Origin: DAIRET01 sp036795455
Lineage (GTDB): Bacteria > Bacteroidota > Ignavibacteria > Ignavibacteriales > Ignavibacteriaceae
Length of the DNA stretch: 10,694 bases
Reading direction: 5' to 3'
NCBI GenBank assembly: GCA_036795455.1
Contig: DAIRET010000098.1
Span: 1 to 10,694, forward strand
Shown: in pieces, positions 5,750 to 10,694 of the stretch
How the letters are laid out: each line of letters begins with the position of its first letter
Position numbering within the stretch: the first letter of the stretch is position 1
Position numbers and translations under genes: made by a program
Notes under the pieces: model-generated
What the model was told of the DNA's origin: nothing
The model's input: the letters and a program-made list of their open reading frames with translations, nothing else
Database searches by the model: none

Positions 5750-7965
5750 TTATTTATTAATTAACTTCCTGCTTGTCCGTACTGCAAGATCACTCCCGGA
5801 GTGATTTATCTTGAAGCTGGATACAAGTTCCTGAAGATTGACTGTAAGTCTGTTCAGATCTTCTGCGGCTCTTGCAACCTGATGAATTCCGGCAGTTGAT
5901 TCCTGTGTTACACTGCTAATGGCTTCAAGGTTTTTGCTTATCTGCTCGGATGCGGCTGACTGCTGTTCGCTTGCTGCTGCAACCTGGATTACCGAATCGG
6001 TAACTTTCTGGCTGCTTTGAATCATTTCTTTCAGCATTTCACCGGCTTTATTTACAAGGGTTTTGCCAGCTTCAACTTCAGCTGTCCCCTTTTTCATTGA
6101 TTCGACTGCACCACCTGTATCTTTTTGAATTTGTTTTATCATCATAGCAATTTCTTTTGTGGCTTTTGTGGTTCTTTCAGCTAACTTTCTAACTTCGTCT
6201 GCTACTACAGCAAAACCACGTCCCTGCTCGCCTGCTCTTGCAGCTTCAATTGCGGCGTTCAATGCAAGTAGATTTGTTTGGTCTGCAATGTCGTCGATTA
6301 CCTGGACAATCTCACCGATCTTGTCGCTGTTTTGTCCGAGTGTGAATATTGCATCTGCCGATTGCGATACTACTTCAGCAATCCGGTTCATTCCCTTAAC
6401 TGTTTCACCGACAACTTCGCCTCCTTCTTTTGCCTGAACCGCAGAACTCTTGGAAGCATCAGCTGCAAATGAAGCATTCTTTGTGTTTTCGAGAATTGTA
6501 GATGTCATTTCTTCAACAGCCGAAGCCACTTCGGTTGTTTGTGATGCCTGTTCCTGGCTGCCTGCTGCCATCTCTTCGGTTGCCGACGAGATTTGATTTG
6601 CTGCGGATGCGGTTGCCTGAACTGCTTCGGTAACTTGCATCAATATTTCACCGATTGATTCACCAAGTTTATTTATGCTGTCGACAATAAGCTGATGATC
6701 TCCTTTATACTGTGATTTGATTTTATCCCTAAAATCGCCCGAAGCATAAACATTCAGCATTCTTGCACCTTCTTGTATCGGTAAAATAACCGCATCAAGA
6801 ACACCGTTAAAGCCTTCAACAATTTCTTTGTAGGAGCCGTCGAATTTATGGGCATCGCCTCTTGTATCGAGTTTNNNNNNNNNNNNNNNNNNNNNNNNNN
6901 NNNNNNNNNNNNNNNNNNNNNNNNNNNNNNNNNNNNNNNNNNNNNNNNNNNNNNNNNNNNNNNNNNNNNNNNNNCAATTTCTTTGTAGGAGCCGTCGAAT
7001 TTATGGGCATCGCCTCTTGTATCGAGTTTGCCTTCTCTGCCTGCCTCAATAAGTTTACCTGTTTCATTGCTTAACTCTCCAACAGTTGCTCTTACAACTT
7101 CATACGCATCAATTCCACCTTGTGATTGAAGAATCATTTTGTCGATAGTGGCAGCCATATCGCCGATTTCATCTTTACGGTTAAAGTTAAGTAGTTGAGT
7201 CGATTTTTCAAGTCGTCTTGAAAAATCACCTTTTGCAACAGATTGTAATCCCTCACCGAGGTTTTTAATACAAACACTTTGGAGCTGCTGTACTCTACCG
7301 GCTACCTCTTCAACAGGTTTTGTAATTCCTATTGTTACAGTATAACCAAAAGCGAGAACAAAAATTATCGCTAAAAGTGTAACCACAAGTAAAATTGTAT
7401 TTGTTGTCCCCACTGTTGCTTCAGCTTCCTCCCCTCCTTTATACATTAAAGAAGCAGCTAAATCTGCTAATTCTTCAACCGCTTTTACATAGTTTCTTTC
7501 TGCTTCACCTAAGTCGCTGAATAAAATTTGATTTGCAGCTTCCATATTCCCGCTTTCAAGTTCATTAAAAAAACGCTGTCTTGCCGTAGCATATTGGTTT
7601 TTTCTTATATCAACAAAGCGGGCAAACAAACGTTTCCCTTCATCTGTGGTGAGGGTTCTGTCTAAAGAATCAGCCATTGCGTTGACAATTCTCGTTGCCT
7701 CCATAGCTCTTTCTTTTTCTCTTTCTCTTGTTGCTAAATCTGGAGCCAAATACATATTTCTCAATATTTCTTTACTCACATGCACCTGGCTGATAATTTG
7801 ATTTGCCCAAATGGTTTTGGGGAATAAATCATGATTAATGGTTTTTAATTCTGTTTCAATTGAAGAAACCCCCGTTAAAGAAAAATAAACAACCATCAAT
7901 AATGATATCAAAGCGACCGAAAAACCAACCGCAAGTTTTTTCCCTATTTTTAAATTGTCAAGCAT
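5750..7965 (-). CDS. Methyl-accepting chemotaxis protein, interrupted by an assembly gap (686 aa when joined)
   Basis: One receptor gene split in this scaffold by 100 N (6875-6974). The 55 bases on each side of the gap are identical; collapsing the overlap removes 155 bases, brings both halves into one frame and gives 686 residues, against 687 for the MCP at 3025-5088. Joined layout: TM1 (about 11-31), periplasmic four-helix-bundle sensor (about 32-188), TM2 (about 190-212), HAMP (about 213-285), a linker with 'GDAHKFDGSYKEI' at the junction (318-330), a second HAMP-like segment (about 336-390) and the signalling domain (about 392-662) with the same conserved tip as the neighbour. No CheR pentapeptide (ends RKLINK). 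Start: the ATG at 7965 with AAGGAG seven bases upstream. As deposited the frame breaks after residue 330, so automatic annotation would give two false partial genes. The ligand is unknown. Confidence 0.9.
6820..6874. repeat. 55-bp duplicate, left side of the gap (contig-end overlap)
   Basis: These 55 bases are repeated exactly at 6975-7029, on the other side of the N run. They encode the MCP linker ending GDAHKFDGSYKEI. The left contig ends exactly with the repeat and the right contig begins exactly with it, as expected of two contigs that share one terminal word, not of a genomic repeat. Confidence 0.95.
6875..6974. other. Scaffold gap of 100 N
   Basis: Exactly 100 undetermined bases, a conventional placeholder length. 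Flanking identity and reading frame indicate that the true gap is negative: the two contigs overlap by 55 bases and no sequence is missing. Confidence 0.95.
6975..7029. repeat. 55-bp duplicate, right side of the gap (contig-end overlap)
   Basis: Exact second copy of 6820-6874, starting at the first base after the gap. Keeping only one copy restores the MCP reading frame. Confidence 0.95.
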
Positions 7966-8011
7966 AAAATATCTCCTTCTTAACTAATAATAATTAAATC
8001 TTTTCATTGAG

Positions 8012-8035
8012 CTGCCAGCTAGGAATAACCGGCAG
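8012..8035 (-). promoter_or_regulatory. Leader hairpin upstream of the MCP gene, paired only on the minus strand
   Basis: Read on the minus strand, CTGCCGGTTA-TTCC-TAGCTGGCAG forms an unbroken 10-bp stem with a four-base loop, using two G-U wobbles. On the plus strand these become A-C mismatches, so the fold favours minus-strand RNA, the transcript of the MCP. It ends 46 bases before the ATG and has no T-tract after it, so it is not a normal terminator. It may be an mRNA leader element (stability or control) or chance. Confidence 0.4.
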
Positions 8036-8120
8036 ACCGCCACATAATAGTTCTATTTCGTTGGCATTATCGAAAGTATAAGGGGAAAGTTTAGACCCCG
8101 TCCGGAGAAATATTTATGAT

Positions 8121-8149
8121 TTGTATATTTAAATCGGATGAATTAATAT
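8121..8149 (+). promoter_or_regulatory. Possible sigma-70-like promoter of the lipoprotein gene
   Basis: TTGTAT (8121-8126) and TAATAT (8144-8149) stand 17 bases apart, the ideal spacing, 42 bases before the start codon. The -35 keeps only its TTG and the -10 matches TATAAT at four of six places. In A/T-rich DNA such matches arise easily. The Bacteroidota-type TAnnTTTG element is not clearly present. Confidence 0.3.
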
Positions 8150-8176
8150 TTGTACGTCTATTTCAATATTTAATAA

Positions 8177-8182
8177 AAGGAG
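8177..8182 (+). promoter_or_regulatory. Ribosome binding site deciding the lipoprotein start
   Basis: AAGGAG stands eight bases before the ATG at 8191. The resulting protein opens with a textbook lipoprotein signal peptide. An in-frame ATG at 8116 would add 25 residues ahead of that signal and has no comparable site. Confidence 0.7.
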
Positions 8183-8190
8183 TCGAAAAT

Positions 8191-10278
8191 ATGAAATCTT
8201 TTTTTGTCGTTATTGTTTTTTCTTTTTTCCTTTTTTTGCTTACCGGTTGTCTTGAAGAATTGCCGGTTAATATGCCCACAGTTTTTAATATGAGCATAGA
8301 TATTCTAAACCCTAAAGATAAAGCCACAGTCCCCGATACCACTACCATTCGAATTGCAATTGATGCAAATAAAGGTTTTAATACAGTAAGGTTATATATT
8401 GATTCACTGTTGCGTCAGCAGTATTATTTACCAATGCGTGAAAGTAAATACTTTTGGGATGTAAGAAACTCTGCTGACGGAACCCGCCATGTTATTTATG
8501 CGCAGGCAGTTGATAATAACGGTAAAGTATATACATCGGCAAAAAAGACTGTTTTAGTCTATCGATTTATGCCGAGTGAATTAACAGCCGAAATCAAATC
8601 GGATACAACTGTTCAACTGAACTGGAAAGATAACTGCAATTACGAAACCGGGTTTGAAATTGAGCTGGCGGTTAATGACGCTGATTTTGTTAAAGTTGCA
8701 GAAGCGGATTCGAGTGTAACCCAAAAGATTATTAAAGGTAACTTCAACCTTGAAGACAGTTTTTATTTTAGAGTACGTGCAAAATCAGCAAAGGGATATA
8801 GCGGTTATTCAAATGTCAGCAAAGTAAACGCCCCGCTAAATCATCCTTTGGAGTTTACGGTTCAACTTTTAGGCGACTCGGCAGCGGTTTTAACATGGAA
8901 AGATGATTGCGTAATTGAAGACGGCTATAGAATCGAAATGTCTACTAATCCTTCGTATATGCTTTCAACTATTAAAACAGTTCCTGCGAATTCCGTTTCC
9001 GATACAATTTACTATTCGTTTCAGAATAATACAGAGTATTATTTTAGAGTATGTGCATATAAAGGGGTTAAAATGAGTGATTATATAACTTATCCGGGAA
9101 TAAAATTTACTATCAAACCTCCATGGGATATTAACATGGAAGAATTATCTGCTAATAGTATTAAACTTACATGGAAAGACAATTGTACTTTTGTGAAGGG
9201 TTATAAAATAGAAAGGCGAGTAAACTCCGGGAACTGGGACAGCGTACTTATTAGTTCCGGGAACAAAGAGTTCATCGATAATGTTGATACTTCCTTGATT
9301 TATGAGTACCGTGTAAGTATTGTTACAAAAAATACAGGTTCGCTCGCCTCTCCATTGGTTAAGTTGGTTTATACATTGGAAATTACGAAGATAAATAATG
9401 TTCATTTGGCTGGTTATATTAATGGTTTTTGCATGTACGATAATAAAACAAAAATTGCTGCGGGCGTTCGTCTTAATGGATTTACAGTTCAGCTTTTTGA
9501 TGCAGTTAGCGGTAATTTAATTAAATCACTTCCTCCGATGGATTCAATCTTATATTATAATAATCCGGGTGTAATGGCGGTATCTGAAAACGGGAAATAT
9601 GCAGCGGCAATTTGGTCAACGAAAAGATTATTTATTTGGGATTGCGAAACCGGTGATACTTTGTTGAATCTTTATTTAGGAGGCAACATTCCGGCAAAAA
9701 TGGATTTTACAAAAGATGGTAAATATTTGATTTTCCCTATCGGTAATGTGCTTTATGTTCTGAGTATGTCAAGTCTAACTTACGTTAATGAGATATTTAC
9801 AAATAGACATGTAACGGAATTAAGTCTATCAAATGATGGTGATTATTTAGTTTGTAACGGAAGTAATAGTAGTCTGGAAATTCGTGCCATACCTTCAGGA
9901 AATATAGTAAAAACACTTTCCGGATCGGATAATGCAACAAGTGCTTTCTTTAGTAAAGACGGGCAATATGTATATGGAATAAATTCAAATAATATCGTTA
10001 CCTATGATGTAAATACAGGTTCAATAATCAAATCTATTCCATGTGGAAATTCTAATGGAGTTTTTGATATATCCCCTTCGGGAGAGTATTTTGCAGTTCC
10101 ACGGGGAACTGCTATTGATCTGTATTCCAATGAGAAATCAATAAAATTGGCAAGTGTATATGATGATGATTATTCGGAGAAAGTGATTTTTTCTAATACA
10201 GATAATTCTTTCTATGCCTCTCAAACTACTGACTGGGGACGTTGGCAAATTGAAAATTTTAGGTGGAAAAAATATTAA
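8191..10278 (+). CDS. Lipoprotein with Ig-like domain, three fibronectin III repeats and a C-terminal beta-propeller
   Basis: A 695-residue envelope protein of unknown function. Residues 1-20 are a lipoprotein signal peptide with lipobox LTGC, lipidated at Cys20. Next is an Ig-like domain (about 34-125, 'DGTRHVIYAQAVDNNGKVY'), then three FN3 repeats (about 127-214, 218-309, 310-396). The FN3 repeats share W-K-D-N/D-C (Trp145, Trp237, Trp327 region), a hydrophobic 'G-[FY]-x-I-E' strand and Y-x-[FY]-R-V (missing only part in the third). The rest (about 400-695) is a WD40-like/YVTN-like propeller with recurring 'S-x-[DN]-G-x-Y' and 'D-x-x-[TS]-G-x-x-[IL]' blades (for example 'SENGKYAAAIW', 'CETGDTLLNL', 'SKDGQYVYGI', 'DVNTGSIIKSI'). 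FN3 plus propeller suggests binding of protein or polysaccharide at the cell surface; no catalytic motif is seen. It is probably transcribed alone. GC is lower and Asn/Ser content higher than in the signalling genes, common for surface proteins. Confidence 0.85.
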   Translation: MKSFFVVIVFSFFLFLLTGCLEELPVNMPTVFNMSIDILNPKDKATVPDTTTIRIAIDANKGFNTVRLYIDSLLRQQYYLPMRESKYFWDVRNSADGTRHVIYAQAVDNNGKVYTSAKKTVLVYRFMPSELTAEIKSDTTVQLNWKDNCNYETGFEIELAVNDADFVKVAEADSSVTQKIIKGNFNLEDSFYFRVRAKSAKGYSGYSNVSKVNAPLNHPLEFTVQLLGDSAAVLTWKDDCVIEDGYRIEMSTNPSYMLSTIKTVPANSVSDTIYYSFQNNTEYYFRVCAYKGVKMSDYITYPGIKFTIKPPWDINMEELSANSIKLTWKDNCTFVKGYKIERRVNSGNWDSVLISSGNKEFIDNVDTSLIYEYRVSIVTKNTGSLASPLVKLVYTLEITKINNVHLAGYINGFCMYDNKTKIAAGVRLNGFTVQLFDAVSGNLIKSLPPMDSILYYNNPGVMAVSENGKYAAAIWSTKRLFIWDCETGDTLLNLYLGGNIPAKMDFTKDGKYLIFPIGNVLYVLSMSSLTYVNEIFTNRHVTELSLSNDGDYLVCNGSNSSLEIRAIPSGNIVKTLSGSDNATSAFFSKDGQYVYGINSNNIVTYDVNTGSIIKSIPCGNSNGVFDISPSGEYFAVPRGTAIDLYSNEKSIKLASVYDDDYSEKVIFSNTDNSFYASQTTDWGRWQIENFRWKKY

Positions 10279-10291
10279 ACCGGTTGTTGTT

Positions 10292-10694
10292 TTAAAATTC
10301 TAATTTTCCGCGGTAAGCAGAGTTGGAACTGCTTGAGTGAAAACCTTCGAAAAGGAAGTCCTTTTCATTCGGTTGGGTTCTTAATAATAGAATTTTTTCT
10401 CCGGGCATAGTTTCTTTTATGTAATTGATGGATATCTTCCACGGGTAGTTGTTTTTATGAAAGTCTACCGGGAAGGTATCCATCATCCAATCTATATAGC
10501 GGGATGATGTTACGTGTTTGTTCAAATCAATATCAAAGTAAGTAGTATTTATTATAAATTCTTCTCCCGCTTTTTGTTGGGACAGTTTTTCGGGTGGTTC
10601 ATTTAAAGCGTGTTTATCCTTTAAATGTTTGAAGATCCCGGTATAAAGCCCGTCAACAATTTTCGGGCGTTTTGTGTTAACATCAATTGCAAGC
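10292..10694 (-). CDS. Acyl-ACP thioesterase, C-terminal half (partial, 5' end beyond window)
   Basis: The frame is open from the window edge to the TAA at 10292, giving 133 visible residues. The segment 'TYFDIDLNKHVTSSRYIDWMMD' matches the second hotdog domain of FatA/FatB-type thioesterases ('D-x-N-x-H-V-N-N-x-x-Y-x-x-W'), with Asp56, Asn58 and His60 of the visible part as the catalytic set. Glu94 in 'NYIKE' lies 34 residues after the histidine, where the family has its catalytic glutamate. These enzymes hydrolyse acyl-acyl carrier protein in the cytoplasm and release free fatty acid. The two Asn after HV in most members are Thr-Ser here. A shorter frame from a TTG at 10525 exists, but it starts inside the catalytic motif and cannot be the real start. 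It converges on the lipoprotein gene with only 13 bases between stops; I see no clear terminator there, only the A/T-rich AAAATT/AATTTT repeat. Confidence 0.85.
   Translation of the reverse strand, partial: LAIDVNTKRPKIVDGLYTGIFKHLKDKHALNEPPEKLSQQKAGEEFIINTTYFDIDLNKHVTSSRYIDWMMDTFPVDFHKNNYPWKISINYIKETMPGEKILLLRTQPNEKDFLFEGFHSSSSNSAYRGKLEF

Larger units (their letters stand above)
7966..8190. promoter_or_regulatory. Divergent intergenic region between the MCP and lipoprotein genes
   Basis: These 225 bases carry no gene and must supply the 5' regions of two diverging genes. They hold the MCP ribosome site (AAGGAG on the minus strand, 7973-7978), a leader hairpin (8012-8035), a GGGG-N10-CCCC inverted repeat (around 8082-8099), a plausible sigma-70-like promoter for the lipoprotein (8121-8149) and its ribosome site (8177-8182). 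On the minus strand TATACT (about 8074-8079) and TATTAT (about 8045-8050) resemble -10 boxes, but neither has a clear -35. No -24/-12 sigma-54 element is visible in either direction. Confidence 0.5.

Noticed and set aside
5750..6760. A separate short MCP lacking a sensor domain, starting at the ATG at 6760
   Set aside because: The frame is open upstream to the gap edge and encodes the matching linker residues; after collapsing the duplicated 55 bases it is the C-terminal half of the 7965 gene.
6820..7029. The 55-base direct repeat as an attachment site, transposon end or biological tandem duplication
   Set aside because: Both copies end exactly at the N run, there is no mobile-element gene, and removing one copy repairs the reading frame. 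A contig overlap explains everything.
7966..8115. A c-di-GMP-I (GEMM) or other known riboswitch in the MCP leader
   Set aside because: A GGCAG-containing hairpin is present, but the conserved GEMM core segments and second stem are missing.
695..8190. Sigma-54 (-24/-12) promoters that the upstream activator might control
   Set aside because: I scanned the spacers at 695-815, 5510-5749 and 7966-8190 on both strands for TGGC-N-then-TTGC spacing and found no acceptable match.
8116..8190. N-terminal extension of the lipoprotein from the ATG at 8116
   Set aside because: It would put 25 residues before a perfect lipoprotein signal peptide; the ATG at 8191 has AAGGAG at the right distance.
10279..10320. 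Bidirectional terminator between the lipoprotein and thioesterase genes
   Set aside because: Only an all-A/T AAAATT/AATTTT repeat with a two-base loop is present, overlapping the thioesterase stop; too weak to call.
10292..10525. A complete 77-residue gene starting at TTG
   Set aside because: The frame stays open to the window edge, and the TTG lies inside the thioesterase catalytic motif D-x-N-x-H.

Overview
The window looks like a scaffold from a Gram-negative member of the Bacteroidota/Chlorobi/Ignavibacteriota group. This rests on the moderate-to-low GC with A/T-rich spacers, a lipoprotein joining 'LxWxDN'-type fibronectin III repeats to a beta-propeller, a stand-alone TonB C-terminal domain protein, and a receiver-coupled PP2C phosphatase of the 'GDVMGKxWGAW' type. 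The assignment is inference from protein style; no rRNA or marker gene is present.

Left part (1-2396, plus strand): the C-terminal end of an NtrC-type sigma-54 activator, a STAS-domain anti-anti-sigma-like protein one base behind it, and, after a 121-bp spacer, a REC-REC-PP2C (SpoIIE/RsbU-like) phosphatase. The last two have the expected parts of a partner-switching pathway in which phospho-signals reach the phosphatase and it dephosphorylates a STAS serine. The matching anti-sigma kinase is not in the window.

Middle (2436-7978, minus strand): a chemosensory cluster. In transcription order it has a methyl-accepting chemotaxis protein (MCP, 7965->5750), a terminator hairpin, an exported TonB-C domain protein (5509->5102), a second MCP (5088->3025), cheW (2993->2490) and a strong terminator hairpin. 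The last three genes are tightly packed and form an operon. No cheA, cheR, cheB or cheY is visible. The first MCP is interrupted by exactly 100 N, but the flanks of the gap are the same 55 bases. Collapsing the overlap restores a single 686-residue frame, so the break is an assembly artefact, not a broken gene.

Right part (7966-10694): a 225-bp divergent regulatory region, a 695-residue lipoprotein on the plus strand (Ig-like domain, three FN3 repeats, beta-propeller), and, converging on it, the C-terminal half of an acyl-ACP thioesterase that runs off the window edge.

I saw no tRNA, rRNA, CRISPR array, insertion sequence or prophage gene. The content is mostly recognisable signalling machinery. 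The points most worth a second look are the mis-scaffolded MCP, the TonB-like protein embedded in the chemotaxis operon, the strand-specific leader hairpin before the first MCP, and the cysteine conserved at the same place in all three FN3 repeats.
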